This document shows, piece by piece, positions 26,177-35,304 of a stretch of DNA of 64,000 nt (position 1 is its first letter; the number at the start of each line of letters is the position of its first letter). Location of the stretch: contig NZ_CP022753.1 of assembly GCF_002263495.1 (NCBI RefSeq), positions 3,720,001 to 3,784,000 on the forward strand. Direction: 5' to 3'. The position numbers were made by a program, and so were the translations under genes. Below the pieces are notes generated by a model, which did not search any database, was not told the DNA's origin, and saw nothing but the letters and a program-made list of their open reading frames with translations. The DNA comes from Nocardiopsis gilva YIM 90087 (GTDB lineage Bacteria; Actinomycetota; Actinomycetes; Streptosporangiales; Streptosporangiaceae).

Positions 26177-26911
26177 CTACCGGTAGTCGGGATTGTCGAA
26201 CCCCGCATGGCACCCGGCGTCCCACGCCGACCGCTGGTTGCCGTAGGCCGGGACGCCGCCGGCACGCCGCAGCATCGCGGCCAGGTGCATCAGGTTGTAG
26301 GTCATGAACGTGGTGTTGCGGTTGGTGAAGTCGTTCTCCGGGCCGCCCGACCCCTCGTCCATGTAGGAGGGGCCGGGGCCGGCCTCGCCGATCCACCCGG
26401 CGTCGGCCTGCGGCGGGATCGTATACCCGAGGTGCTGCAGGCTGTAGAGGACGTTCATCGCGCAGTGCTTGGCCCCGTCCTCGTTGCCGGTGATCAGGCA
26501 CCCGCCGACCCGCCCGTAGTAGGCGTACTGCCCGGCGTCGTTGAGCAGGTGCGAGCAGCCGTAGAGCCGTTCGATGACCCGCTTCATCACCGAGCTGTTG
26601 TCGCCGAGCCAGATCGGCCCGGCCAGCACCAGGATGTCGGCGGCCAGCACCCGCTCATAGATCCGCGGCCACGCGTCGCTCGGCCACCCGTGCTCGGTCA
26701 TGTCGGGGTAGACCCCGGTCGCGATGTCGTGGTCGACCGCGCGCAGCTGCTCCACCTCGATGCCGGACCGGCGCATCAGGTCGGCGCTGCGGTCGATCAG
26801 CCCCTGCGTGTGGCTCAGCGCCGGTCGGGGCTTGAGCGTGCAGTTGATGAAAAGCGCACGCAGGCCGTCGAACCGCGGAGCCTGGCCATCGCCCTCGACC
26901 TGTTCGTTCAT
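26177..26911 (-). CDS. Flavodoxin-fold NAD(P)H-dependent oxidoreductase
   Basis: A 244-residue protein. [19 protein letters not shown] is the phosphate-binding start of the NADPH-dependent FMN reductase/flavodoxin family. [26 protein letters not shown] is the second conserved FMN contact, and [18 protein letters not shown] follows. Probably a cytosolic FMN quinone or azo reductase; the substrate is unknown. ATG 26911 has GGGAGGAC 5 bases upstream. It is paired with the antiporter. Confidence 0.85.
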   Translation of the reverse strand: MNEQVEGDGQAPRFDGLRALFINCTLKPRPALSHTQGLIDRSADLMRRSGIEVEQLRAVDHDIATGVYPDMTEHGWPSDAWPRIYERVLAADILVLAGPIWLGDNSSVMKRVIERLYGCSHLLNDAGQYAYYGRVGGCLITGNEDGAKHCAMNVLYSLQHLGYTIPPQADAGWIGEAGPGPSYMDEGSGGPENDFTNRNTTFMTYNLMHLAAMLRRAGGVPAYGNQRSAWDAGCHAGFDNPDYR

Positions 26912-27105
26912 GGCGTCCTCCCGCTTTCCTCGGCGACATCCTGTCAGCGCCGATCGAGGAAATCGACGATCCCGCGGCGCGGTGTCGCGATCCGTGCGCG
27001 GCGTTTTCGATCGGTCCGGATGTGGAGGTGTCGGATGTGTCAGCGATCTGGCGATTCGGTGTTGCGCGAACAGCTTCTCGAATCGGTGAATGTCAGGATG
27101 CTCCT

Positions 27106-28419
27106 ATGGCTGCCGAGAGCGAGAAGAGCAACAGCAGACGATGGGAATTCCCCGGGTCGCAGGGGGCGCCGCTGGCGGCGCGGCTCGACCTTCCCGATAC
27201 GGCACCGCGCGCGTACGCGCTGTTCGCGCACTGCTTCACCTGCAGCAAGGACGTGTTCGCCGCCGCCCGGATATCGCGGGCGCTGACCGGTTTCGGGATC
27301 GCGGTGCTGCGGTTCGACTTCACCGGCCTGGGGCAGTCCGGCGGGGATTTCGGCAACACCGATTTCAGCTCCAACGTCGCGGACCTGGTGCAGGCGGCCG
27401 CTCATCTCCGCGAGGAATTCGCCGCGCCCACGCTGCTCATCGGGCATTCACTGGGCGGTGCGGCGGTGTTGGCCGCCGCGCACCGGATTCCGGAGGTGCG
27501 GGCCGTGGCCACGATCGGCGCTCCGGCCGACCCGGCCCACGTCACCCGCCTGCTGGCCGAGAACCGGGAGGAGATCGAGCAGCGGGGCGAAGCCGAGGTG
27601 TGCCTGGCCGGGCGCACCTTCCGGATCCGGCGCCAGTTCCTCGACGACATCGCCTCGCAGCCGCAGGCCGAGCGCATCCGGCGGCTGGGAACCGCGCTGC
27701 TGGTGATGCACTCGCCGATCGATGAGTCCGTCGGAGTGGACAACGCCCGGCGGATCTTCGACACGGCCCGCCACCCCAAGTCGTTCATCGCCCTCGACGG
27801 CGCCGACCACCTGCTCACCGAGCGCGCCGATTCGGAGTTCGCGGCCACCGTGCTCGCGGTGTGGGCGGGCCGGTACGTCTTCGGGCCGGACACCGGCCGT
27901 GAGACGGAGGGGCGGGAGGAGCCCCGGGCCGCCGAGGGGTTCGTGACGGTGGCCGAGAGCGGCACCGGTCCGCTCGGGCAGCGCGTTACAGCGGGCCGAC
28001 ACGTGTTCGGCGCCGACGAGCCCCAGCCGATCGGCGCCGACACCGGCCCCTCGCCCTATGACCTGCTGCTGTCGGGGCTGGGCGCATGCACGTCGATGAC
28101 GGTGCGCATGTACGCGCAGCGGAAGGAGTGGCCGTTGGAGAAGGTGACGGTGGCGCTCCGCCACTCCCGGATTCACGCCGAGGACTGCGCGGACTGCGAG
28201 ACGCGCGCCGGAAAGATCGACCGGATCGAACGGGTGGTCAGCTTCGAGGGTGATCTGGATGCCGAGCAGCGTCAGCGGCTGCTGGAGATCGCCAACAAGT
28301 GTCCGGTCCACCGGACCCTCACCACGGAGACCATCATCGATACCACGCTGGACGGGGCCGCCGACGCGGGCGCCGGAGGCGGGGACGGAGCCAGGACCGC
28401 GTCGCCCTCCCCTGGCTGA
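27106..28419 (+). CDS. Alpha/beta hydrolase fused to OsmC-family peroxidase
   Basis: A 437-residue fusion. Residues 10-265 form an alpha/beta hydrolase with nucleophile elbow GHSLGGAAV (S115) and a late DGADHLL with the His. Residues about 280-415 form an OsmC/Ohr-like domain with [12 protein letters not shown] (C328) and NKCPVHRTL (C399), the paired peroxidatic and resolving cysteines. Such fusions recur in bacteria, but their joint substrate is unknown; a hydroperoxy-ester is possible. Start ATG 27106 follows AGGA; the frame is open further upstream without a ribosome site. A low-complexity Gly/Ala tail ends the protein. Confidence 0.88.
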   Translation: MAAESEKSNSRRWEFPGSQGAPLAARLDLPDTAPRAYALFAHCFTCSKDVFAAARISRALTGFGIAVLRFDFTGLGQSGGDFGNTDFSSNVADLVQAAAHLREEFAAPTLLIGHSLGGAAVLAAAHRIPEVRAVATIGAPADPAHVTRLLAENREEIEQRGEAEVCLAGRTFRIRRQFLDDIASQPQAERIRRLGTALLVMHSPIDESVGVDNARRIFDTARHPKSFIALDGADHLLTERADSEFAATVLAVWAGRYVFGPDTGRETEGREEPRAAEGFVTVAESGTGPLGQRVTAGRHVFGADEPQPIGADTGPSPYDLLLSGLGACTSMTVRMYAQRKEWPLEKVTVALRHSRIHAEDCADCETRAGKIDRIERVVSFEGDLDAEQRQRLLEIANKCPVHRTLTTETIIDTTLDGAADAGAGGGDGARTASPSPG

Positions 28420-28774
28420 TGCCGTCCGGCGCGCGTGGGCTGCTCCCCCTGTTCAGGAGGCGCAGCAGGACGGTTCGGTGACGGCGCAGGCCAACGCCTG
28501 CGCGGCCGACCGGAAGGCCTCCGCCATGGTGAGGGAGGGGCCACGGGTCGGCGATCTCCCCCACGGTCATGCGGGTGGTGGAAGGCGTGGACGGCGGTCG
28601 TGATGAGCTTCCCCACCGCCGCCGACGCCCGCGTCATCCAGTTCGCCGCCCGCATCCCGACCCTGGCCGCCGACAACGGGAAGCCCTCGCGACGTGCCGC
28701 CGTATCGGGCAGGTCGAGCCACGTGGAGCGGGCAGGGGAGCCCGCTGGTGAGCGGCCGCGGCGAACAAGGTCAC
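28420..28774. other. Intergenic, no supported gene
   Basis: Only short, poorly structured frames on either strand. A minus-strand frame ending in AVTEPSCCAS is noted but has no recognisable family. Confidence 0.4.
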
Positions 28775-28894
28775 CATACTTACATTTTTCTTATCTCCCC
28801 TGGTCGACCCACCAATCTGGACATATGAGCACGTCCGTCACACAGGACACGCAACGGACGTCTCATCGATTCAATGGAGCATTGGGGGGCGATC
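28775..28894 (+). promoter_or_regulatory. Promoter/leader of secreted peptide 1 (conserved repeat unit)
   Basis: CATACTTACATTTTTCT (28775) and AATCTGGACATAT (28814), start-to-start 39 bp, are shared with peptides 2 and 3. The leader near the start (CAATGGAGCATTGGGGGG) is also conserved. Confidence 0.65.
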
Positions 28895-29167
28895 ATGAAG
28901 GGCAAGGTAGGGAAGACCGCAGGGACGCTCGCAGCCACGGCGGTGCTGACCGGCGCGATGGCGCTGGGCGCGGCCCCGGCCTCGGCCTCGACGTCGGCCG
29001 CGACGTCGGCGTCCAGCCAGTCGGCAGGTTGCTGCTACTACTACGGACACTATGGACATCACGGACACGGCCACCACGGCTTCGGCCACCACCACGGGCA
29101 CCACGGACACTTCGGGCACCACGGGAGCTTCAGCAGCGGCGGGTTCTCCGTGAGCATCGGCAGGTGA
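28895..29167 (+). CDS. Small secreted His/Gly-rich peptide 1
   Basis: A 90-residue precursor. A signal peptide (GKTAGTLAATAVLTGAMALG) ends near APASA. The mature part starts Ser/Thr/Ala-rich, has a CCYYYG turn, and then a stretch of repeated G-H-H units with 17 histidines. Metal (Zn, Cu, Ni) binding is plausible from histidine density, but no family is recognised. The ATG follows GGGGGG. Signal and leader are closely similar to the next two genes, while mature parts differ. Confidence 0.75.
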   Translation: MKGKVGKTAGTLAATAVLTGAMALGAAPASASTSAATSASSQSAGCCYYYGHYGHHGHGHHGFGHHHGHHGHFGHHGSFSSGGFSVSIGR

Positions 29168-29187
29168 GGTGATTCCAGCACGCAGCG

Positions 29188-29217
29188 GCGCGTCGGGCCC
29201 ATTCGGGTCCGACGCGC
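29188..29217 (+). terminator. Terminator of peptide 1
   Basis: GCGCGTCGG pairs with CCGACGCGC, extended by inner CCC/GGG around ATTC. Confidence 0.75.
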
Positions 29218-29382
29218 TCTTATGCACGGCCCAGCGGAAAGGATATGGAAAGAATGTGGTTGGCGCGCCAATGCCCCTTGTTTCTATCGCGGCCCGCGCG
29301 GAGCTCCCACCATTCGCGTCAATAGATGATCTCCTGAACGGACGCAACCACCCACGCCGGGTGCCCCAAAAAAGAAGGTCAC

Positions 29383-29509
29383 CTTACTTCGATTTTCTTT
29401 ATCACACCTGGCAGATGCGCCATTCTGGATACGTCCGCATGTCCAGCATCTACATCGCAGTACGGACGTAGCGGACAGCTCCATGCAACGACGCATTTGG
29501 GGAGGGGAC
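29383..29509 (+). promoter_or_regulatory. Promoter/leader of secreted peptide 2
   Basis: CTTACTTCGATTTTCTT (29383) and ATTCTGGATACG (29422) repeat the spacing of unit 1 exactly. An upstream AAGGTCACC is shared with unit 1. The leader reads CCATGCAACGACGCATTTGG. Confidence 0.6.
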
Positions 29510-29707
29510 ATGAACAGCAAGCTTGTCAAGACGACGACGGCCGTCGCCGCTAGCGCAGTACTGACCGGAACGATGCTGATGGGCGCGACTCCGGCCACGG
29601 CCGCGACGTCAGCGTCGGCACAGACGCCCCACGGTTCGTCGAAGTTCTGTCCGTACGTGTACTGGTACTACGGCTGGTGCACCCCGATCCATCACCACCA
29701 CCGCTAG
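29510..29707 (+). CDS. Small secreted Tyr/His-rich peptide 2
   Basis: A 65-residue precursor with signal TTTAVAASAVLTGTMLMG ending near ATPATA. The mature ~30 residues contain two cysteines framing an aromatic cluster (CPYVYWYYGWC) and end in PIHHHHR. It is a paralogue of peptides 1 and 3 by signal sequence and leader. The CxxxxxxxxxC could close a disulfide loop outside the cell. GGGGAGGGG precedes the ATG. Function unknown. Confidence 0.7.
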   Translation: MNSKLVKTTTAVAASAVLTGTMLMGATPATAATSASAQTPHGSSKFCPYVYWYYGWCTPIHHHHR

Positions 29708-29736
29708 GGAAAGGGTGATGGCACTGGGACGCAAAG

Positions 29737-29766
29737 ATGCGTCGGGTCGATTCGGGCCCGACGCAT
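29737..29766 (+). terminator. Terminator of peptide 2
   Basis: ATGCGTCGGG (29737-29746) pairs with CCCGACGCAT (29757-29766); the sequence is nearly the same as the peptide 1 terminator, showing duplication of the whole unit. Confidence 0.75.
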
Positions 29767-29897
29767 CCTCCATGCCGGACCTGACCAAAACGACACGGCT
29801 GGCACCTCGGCGGCCTGCATGAGCACCGCACCCCGCAGAGCACCCCAGCCCCGGGCAGAGACGCACCGGACATCGTTTCTGCAGCAGTAAAAATTCC

Positions 29898-30023
29898 CAT
29901 ACTTACATTTTTCTCTCATTTCCCGCAATGCCTGAGAATCTGGACATATCGGCATATCTGCCACTGACGACACCCGGTGGACGCAGCCGACACTTCCATG
30001 CAACGGAGCATTCGGGAGGAGAC
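29898..30023 (+). promoter_or_regulatory. Promoter/leader of secreted peptide 3
   Basis: CATACTTACATTTTTCT (29898) and AATCTGGACATAT (29937) are identical to unit 1 with the same 39-bp offset. The leader CCATGCAACGGAGCATTCGG is nearly that of unit 2. Confidence 0.65.
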
Positions 30024-30269
30024 ATGAACGGGAAGACAGGAAAGACCGCAACGGCCCTCGCCGCCACCGCCGCACTGACGGGAGCGATGCTGCTGGGCGC
30101 GGCTCCGGCCGCAGCCTCGACGTCAGCGTCGGCATCGAGCTCGGCGTCCAGCGCATCCGGGACCTGCCACTACAAGTACTGTTACCACGGACACGGGCAT
30201 CATGGGCATGGCCACCACCACGGCAGCAGCGTGTCGATCTGTCTCCTGCTCTGCATCAGCGCCCGGTGA
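30024..30269 (+). CDS. Small secreted His/Gly-rich peptide 3
   Basis: An 81-residue precursor. Signal GKTATALAATAALTGAMLLG ends near APAAA. A Ser/Ala-rich spacer follows, then CHYKYCYHGHGHHGHGHHHG and a Cys-containing hydrophobic tail (SICLLLCISAR). Closest to peptide 1 in signal and His repeats. A weak, decayed version of the shared terminator lies at about 30292-30325. Possible metal-binding or antimicrobial role; not demonstrated by sequence. Confidence 0.7.
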   Translation: MNGKTGKTATALAATAALTGAMLLGAAPAAASTSASASSSASSASGTCHYKYCYHGHGHHGHGHHHGSSVSICLLLCISAR

Positions 30270-30654
30270 CGCGGCAAAGCCGACACGCAGAGGCGCGTCG
30301 GACCATCTCGGCCCAACACCCGCGGGTGCCCGGCTGCGCCGAAGAGGTCCGGCCAGCGGAACAGCGACCCCTGTCACCGCCCCACCGACCCGCGAGGAAG
30401 AAAACTCGGACCAGAACGTCCAGGTCAGGCTGGTGACTCACTGAGGACGGCCCCGAACGCCGGGTGTCCTTCCTCGTCGGCTCTGAGTCCAGGCTCACCC
30501 TTGGTCCGCACACGCCCTGTGTCGTCCGCAAGGACTCCGCCGCAACGCCACCCGGCTCCTCCTTTTCGGCCGTGCCAGAGAGACGCCGCAGGAACGGACG
30601 TCGGCGGGCGAAGCGCCCCACGGGCCGACGATCAGGGGCGCGAGCGGAGCGACG
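30270..30654. other. Intergenic, no supported gene
   Basis: About 385 bp with short arginine-rich frames only and a degenerate copy of the peptide terminator at its start. Confidence 0.4.
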
Positions 30655-31105
30655 GGAAAGAGCAGCTTGACCTGCGCAACGCGCTCTTCCAGCAGTGGGA
30701 GGCGATGCTGACCAACCGCGACAAGCGGCAGTCCCCCGGCCTGTTCCTGATCCGGGGGTCTGTCCCATCATTCCGGAAGTCGACCACGGGTGGCCGCTCC
30801 ACCGTCTGCTCTACCCGGCCGACCAGCGCATGATCGAGGAGAGCGGTGTCCCGATCCGCATCGTGGGAACCGACGCGCGCGGGTCGACCACCATCAGCTC
30901 GTGCAACCGCACGGTCCCCACACCGCTGGTCATCGGCAACGAGCCCACGGGCATGACCAGCCAGATGGCACGAGGCATGCGACGAAATCGTCAACATCCC
31001 CATCGGCGGCGTCGCCGACTCCCTCAACGCTGCCGTCCTTGGGATACTCCTGCTCTACGAGGCCGCCTACCAGCGCGGCTTTCCCGCAGAAGCTCCATGG
31101 AGTGG
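30655..31105 (+). pseudogene. Decayed SpoU/TrmH-family RNA methyltransferase
   Basis: Pieces of a SpoU methylase occur in different plus-strand frames: LRNALFQQWEAMLTNRDKR, then VCPIIPEVDHGWPLHRLLYP, VPIRIVGTDARGSTTI, PLVIGNEPTGMTS and IPIGGVADSLNA, the last two being the SAM-knot motifs 2 and 3. Order matches the family, but several frameshifts and an internal loss prevent a single frame. Recipients were probably 23S rRNA or tRNA before decay. Confidence 0.75.
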
Positions 31106-31140
31106 GGAATCACCACGCTCACGCGGAGGCTCATCTCTTA

Positions 31141-31578
31141 TCAGAACCTCGTGCATTCATGCTTGTTGCATGCGCGGGTGAGAAACTCCTTCACTCGGTA
31201 GTACTTGCCCTTTCTCGGGATGTCGATGATCCTGCCGTCCAGCCAAGCCTGCACTTTGACGTGCTTGCCCTTCCACCAGAAGCTGCCCTTGTAGTAGCCG
31301 CCACCGATGGAATACCACGTGCGGCATGCTCTCGCCCATCCCTTGCCGTGAGGGTTGTGCTTCCGGCACGCCTTCCCTGTCGCAGCGGTTACCCCCTCGG
31401 GCACGGCGGCGGTGAGCGACGCGCCCTCGGCATGCGCCGGACTCGTCGTCACTGCGGCGGCCTGTGTGGCGAGCCCTGCGGCCTGCGGTTGCGTGACCGC
31501 ACTGGCCGGAACGATCCCGAGCGAGAGGACCAGCCCCGTCGTGGTGACGCCGACCGCCAGTGTTCTGATCGGTGTCAT
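31141..31578 (-). CDS. Secreted basic protein with four C-terminal cysteines
   Basis: A 145-residue precursor. A signal peptide (RTLAVGVTTTGLVLSLGIVPASA) is followed by an Ala/Thr-rich linker and a C-terminal ~75-residue module that is basic and aromatic (KGWARACRTWYSIGGGYYKG, FWWKGKHVKVQAW, TRACNKHECTRF). Four cysteines could form two disulfides. No family is recognised; the general look is that of small secreted inhibitors or toxins. ATG 31578 has GGGAG upstream. Confidence 0.7.
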   Translation of the reverse strand: MTPIRTLAVGVTTTGLVLSLGIVPASAVTQPQAAGLATQAAAVTTSPAHAEGASLTAAVPEGVTAATGKACRKHNPHGKGWARACRTWYSIGGGYYKGSFWWKGKHVKVQAWLDGRIIDIPRKGKYYRVKEFLTRACNKHECTRF

Positions 31579-32048
31579 GGACGACTCCCTCATTGAGCGC
31601 CGAAAAACGAGCGAGAATCGACATTTACATTGATCGCCTTCGCATACATGCGATATTCAATTGAATCCACACCTTCGCGGATTGCGTTGAATTCCCCGCC
31701 ATGGGCCACATATCGATGATGTTGAAAAGCGAGCCCTCGCCTGTGCGTCGTCAGGCATAAGAATGAACCCTGACGTCCGCTCCAGCGCACCGTCGGCCTC
31801 AGTCGGCGCCGCTCGACGTTCCCCGCCTCCTGCGGCACCGGTGGAGGTCCCCTGGATGATCCGCCCGAGGGAGCCCCGCACCGGACGCTCGGGGATCAAT
31901 GTGATAAGCGCGTCAGGCAATCAGACGAATCTGACCCGAGGATGCGCGTGTGACCTGCGAAATTTCGTCCGCCAAGCGGTAATCGTGGTTCGGGCACTGT
32001 CCCCGGTCCGGTCCAATGGTTACCGGGCTAATACGACAAAGGAGGACA
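31579..32048. other. Divergent intergenic region
   Basis: Lower GC in the first 150 bp. No gene supported. It must contain promoters for the secreted basic protein (minus) and the symporter (plus). Confidence 0.45.
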
Positions 32049-33374
32049 ATGTCCACACAGACCTCGAGTAAATCGAGCAGGTCGCTCTGGCGGCGCTACC
32101 TCGATTTCCCCCTGATCTGGAAGCTGGCGATCGGGCTGGTCGCCGGCGCTGTGGCGGGTCTGGCCATCGGCGAGCCCATCACCGTCATCGCTCCCTTGGG
32201 CGACCTCTTCCTGCGCCTGCTGAAGATGTTGGTGATGCCCCTGATCATCGTCACCCTCATCGCGGGCGTCTCCTCGGTCACCCCCGCCGCCCTGGGGCGC
32301 ATCGGATTCAAAGCGTTCCTCTTCTACCTGGTCACATCGGCCTTTGCCATCACCATCGGGCTCGCGCTCGCACTGGCGGTCGCGCCGGGCTCCGGGCTCA
32401 AGATGCCGGGCGAGACCGTAGAGGGCAGTGAGCCGCCGCCGGTGTCGGAGACCCTGCTCAACATCGTTCCGGACAACCCGTTCAAGGCCCTGGTCGACGG
32501 GAACGTCCTCGCGGTCATGTTCGCCGCGATCGTGGCCGGCCTGGCGCTGACCTACATGCGCGGCAGCGACGACGACCGGGTCCGGGAGCTCGGCGACTTC
32601 CTTCGGCGCGGCGTCGACGGCGCCGTGGAACTGATCTTCCTGGTGATCAAGGGCGTGCTGCAGTACGCGCCGATCGGTGTCTTCGCCCTGATCGCGGTGG
32701 TCATGGGCGAAACGGGTGTCGAGTCGATCGTCCCGCTGGCCAAGCTCACCGGCGTGGTCTACGGCGGCATCGCCCTGCAGATCGCCGTCTACACCGGCAT
32801 CATGCTGCTCTTCCGCGTCGGAATCCGCCGCTTCTTCGCTGCCGCCAAGGACCCCATGCTGACCGGCTTCGTCACGCGCTCCAGCAGCGGTACGCTCCCG
32901 GTCTCCTCCCGGGCCGCCGAAAAGCTCGGCGTGCAGGAAGGCGTCTACAGCTTCACCCTCCCACTCGGCGCGACCGTCAACATGGACGGAACGGCCATCT
33001 ACGTCGGCGCCGCCACCGTCTTCGTCGCCAACATCTCCGGGGTGGACCTCACCGTCTCCCAGCTGCTGACGGTGGTCCTGGTGGGGGTGCTCGCGTCCAT
33101 CGGCACGGCGGGCGTGCCGGGTGCGGGACTGATCATGCTGACCATGACGGTCTCCCAGACCGGTCTGTCCATGGCCCCGGTCGCCCTGGTCGCGGGCATC
33201 GACGCCATCCTGGACATGGCCCGCACCTCCTGCAACGTCACCGGTGACCTCGTCGGCACGCGCATCATCGCCCAGACCGAACGCGGCATGCTGCGCGACC
33301 CCGACACCACCGACGCGCCCGAGCCTCCGGACGACTCCGGCACCGACGCGCACTCCGTCTCCACGGCCACCTAG
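32049..33374 (+). CDS. Dicarboxylate/amino acid:cation symporter (DAACS family)
   Basis: A 441-residue inner-membrane transporter. Family motifs are clear: the serine-rich reentrant loop TRSSSGTLPVSSRAA, the NMDGTAI sequence in TM7, GVPGAGLIMLTM in reentrant loop 2, and MARTSCNVTGDLVGT in TM8. It would import glutamate, aspartate or C4-dicarboxylates with Na+ or H+ (GltP/DctA-like). The Arg in TM8 is the usual side-chain selectivity residue for acidic substrates. ATG 32049 follows a perfect AAAGGAGG. Confidence 0.95.
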   Translation: MSTQTSSKSSRSLWRRYLDFPLIWKLAIGLVAGAVAGLAIGEPITVIAPLGDLFLRLLKMLVMPLIIVTLIAGVSSVTPAALGRIGFKAFLFYLVTSAFAITIGLALALAVAPGSGLKMPGETVEGSEPPPVSETLLNIVPDNPFKALVDGNVLAVMFAAIVAGLALTYMRGSDDDRVRELGDFLRRGVDGAVELIFLVIKGVLQYAPIGVFALIAVVMGETGVESIVPLAKLTGVVYGGIALQIAVYTGIMLLFRVGIRRFFAAAKDPMLTGFVTRSSSGTLPVSSRAAEKLGVQEGVYSFTLPLGATVNMDGTAIYVGAATVFVANISGVDLTVSQLLTVVLVGVLASIGTAGVPGAGLIMLTMTVSQTGLSMAPVALVAGIDAILDMARTSCNVTGDLVGTRIIAQTERGMLRDPDTTDAPEPPDDSGTDAHSVSTAT

Positions 33375-33799
33375 GGCTTCCTGCCCAGTGCCATGTCCAC
33401 GGGGTGGGACTGCGCCCTAGAGGCCTCGGTCAATGCTCACCGCGGTGGAAGCGGAAGGCTCCCGCTCGGCCGCCGAGGGCGCAGCCACCCCGTGAAATCT
33501 CTTTTGTTTTCAATTGCAGCAAAGAATAACGTTGCGATTTCACAATGTCCGGATCCGGCCACACAAAGGGGATCGAGAGGCCGACAATATTCGGATATCT
33601 TCACCGAACAGAACGTCGATCTGCATGGACTGTGTGAATATCACTGAATCACCAACGTCCACTGCAGCCATGCACCGTTGATCGAATATAGGTAGATTCG
33701 CTGCCTCCAGGTGCGGCGAGCCAGGGATCGCGGTGCCGCATTCATTCTCTCCCAGGAAACTGGAAAAAGTTCCAAGGTTAACGAAGGGAGAACACAGAA
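33375..33799. other. Intergenic, AT-richer, no supported gene
   Basis: About 425 bp, noticeably AT-richer between 33490 and 33660, likely upstream control DNA for the next gene. No gene or clear repeat seen. Confidence 0.4.
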
Positions 33800-34315
33800 A
33801 TGCAACACACCCTGCTCCGCCGCAGCGCCGTCGTGGCCAGCGGGCTCGGCCTGGCCGCTGGATTGATGGGCGCCCCCGCTGCCGCGGCCGACGCTCGACC
33901 TCTGTCGGCGCCGGCGGCGGCCAACGTGACCGTGCAGTCGGCCCCCCGAACCTCCGAGGCCGCCGCCGAGGCGAAATGCCGGACCGCCCGGAGCAAGATC
34001 CATGGCGCCCGCATCAAGGGAAAGATCTGCTGGTCCAACCGCAGCGGCGGTGGCTGGAAGAACGCGAGTATTCAGGGCTGGGTGAAGGACACCAAGGGGG
34101 ACGGAAACTACGCCCAGTTCCGCATCCACTACCGGACGAAGGTCTGGCACGGGTGGCAGACGAAGACGAAGGTCATTAAGTCGACCAAGGGCCGCAAAGC
34201 ACCGGTGACGAAGAGCGCCCACTGGTACTACAACGGCAAGGGTGTCAAGGACGTGTGGATCCAGGTCTGCAAGAAGGGACGCGGCGGACGCATCTGCGAC
34301 AACAGATGGCGCTAG
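33800..34315 (+). CDS. Secreted basic Trp/Lys-rich protein
   Basis: A 171-residue precursor with signal VVASGLGLAAGLMGAPAAAADA. The mature part is strongly cationic with repeated aromatic-basic stretches (GKICWSNRSGGGWKNASIQG, KSAHWYYNGKGV, WIQVCKKGRGGRICDNRW) and four cysteines. It resembles small extracellular effectors; no family recognised. GAAGGGAG lies 8 bases upstream of the ATG. Its stop codon TAG sits within the CTAG that flanks IS982 copy A, so the element inserted exactly at the gene's end. Confidence 0.75.
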   Translation: MQHTLLRRSAVVASGLGLAAGLMGAPAAAADARPLSAPAAANVTVQSAPRTSEAAAEAKCRTARSKIHGARIKGKICWSNRSGGGWKNASIQGWVKDTKGDGNYAQFRIHYRTKVWHGWQTKTKVIKSTKGRKAPVTKSAHWYYNGKGVKDVWIQVCKKGRGGRICDNRWR

Positions 34316-35304
34316 ATCGTTGATGGGGGTTCGCTGAATCGCCTGCGGACATGGCGAAGGGCGCCGAGGATCGGAATGTGACAACCAACCTTGACGCCCT
34401 TCTCACCGCACTCTACGTCCATCTCGACGACCACGTCCTGCCCTCTGGCGAACAACCTCGCACACCCGGACCCTCCCGGCTTCTCACCGACGCCGAACTC
34501 GTATGCGTGGCCATCGCCCAAGTTCTCCTGGGCTGCGACTCCGAGCGCCGCTGGATGCGCACCGCCCCGACACGGATCGACCACCTCTTCCCGCGCCTGC
34601 CCGGCCAGTCGGAGTACAACCGCCACCTGCGCGCCCTGGCCCCGCAGCTCCTCGCGACCTGCCTGTGGCCCGCCCACGCGGTCCCCACCTGGCGGGAGCG
34701 TCTGCGGCTGATGGACGGCACCCCCTCCGGTGCGGCGCCTCCCGCGTCACGGTCAACCGCTGGGGGCTGGGCGAGATCGCCGCCTACGGGCGCGACGCCT
34801 CCCACCACGCCTTCTACCCGGGCGCACAACTGCTGATCATCACCACCGCCGAAGGGGCCGTCACCGCGTTCTCCCGGCCCATCCCAAAGAGCTGGACGAG
34901 CGCAAGCAGGCCCTGCACCCGGCCCACGTCCAGCAGATCGCGCCCGGCCCCTGCCTCATCGTGTGCGATAGGGGGCCGCCGGGGCCGGGATCGAGACTGC
35001 CATGGCTGCCCTAGGCCATGTGCTGGTCCGCCCGGTGCGCGACGATGAGACCGAACCCGGGGTGAGGGTGTTCCCGGGCTGGCTGCGCCAACGGGTCGAG
35101 GCGGTGATCTGGACACTGAAGAACCAGCTGGGCCTGGAGCGGCACAACGCCCGCACCACCGAGGTCTGTGGGCGCGGGTCTGCCGGCGGATCTGCGCGCT
35201 CAATGCCGCGATCTGGCACAACTGGCTCATCGGTGCCCCGGTCAAGCGGTCGCTGATCGCTTATGACCACGGACCAGGGCACACAACCCCCATCAACGAT
35301 CTAG
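34312..35304 (+). mobile_element. IS982-family element, copy A (degenerate)
   Basis: Ends are ATCGTTGATGGGGGT (34316) and ACCCCCATCAACGAT (to 35300), perfect 15-bp inverted repeats with CTAG on both outer sides. The interior encodes a frameshifted IS982-type transposase. About 985 bp without the CTAGs. Same orientation as copy B. Confidence 0.85.
34351..35270 (+). pseudogene. IS982 transposase, copy A, multiple frameshifts
   Basis: Starts TNLDALLTALYVHLDDHVLP and LLTDAELVCVAIAQVLLGCD (frame 1), then RVTVNRWGLGEIAAYGRD, LDERKQALHPAHVQQIAPGP and WTLKNQLGLERHNARTTE in three successive different frames. At least three indels relative to copy B. Non-functional. Confidence 0.85.

Noticed and set aside
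28895-29167. CRISPR-like or minisatellite reading of the GH-rich repeat
   Set aside because: The periodicity is codon-based, within a coding frame that has a signal peptide, promoter and terminator.
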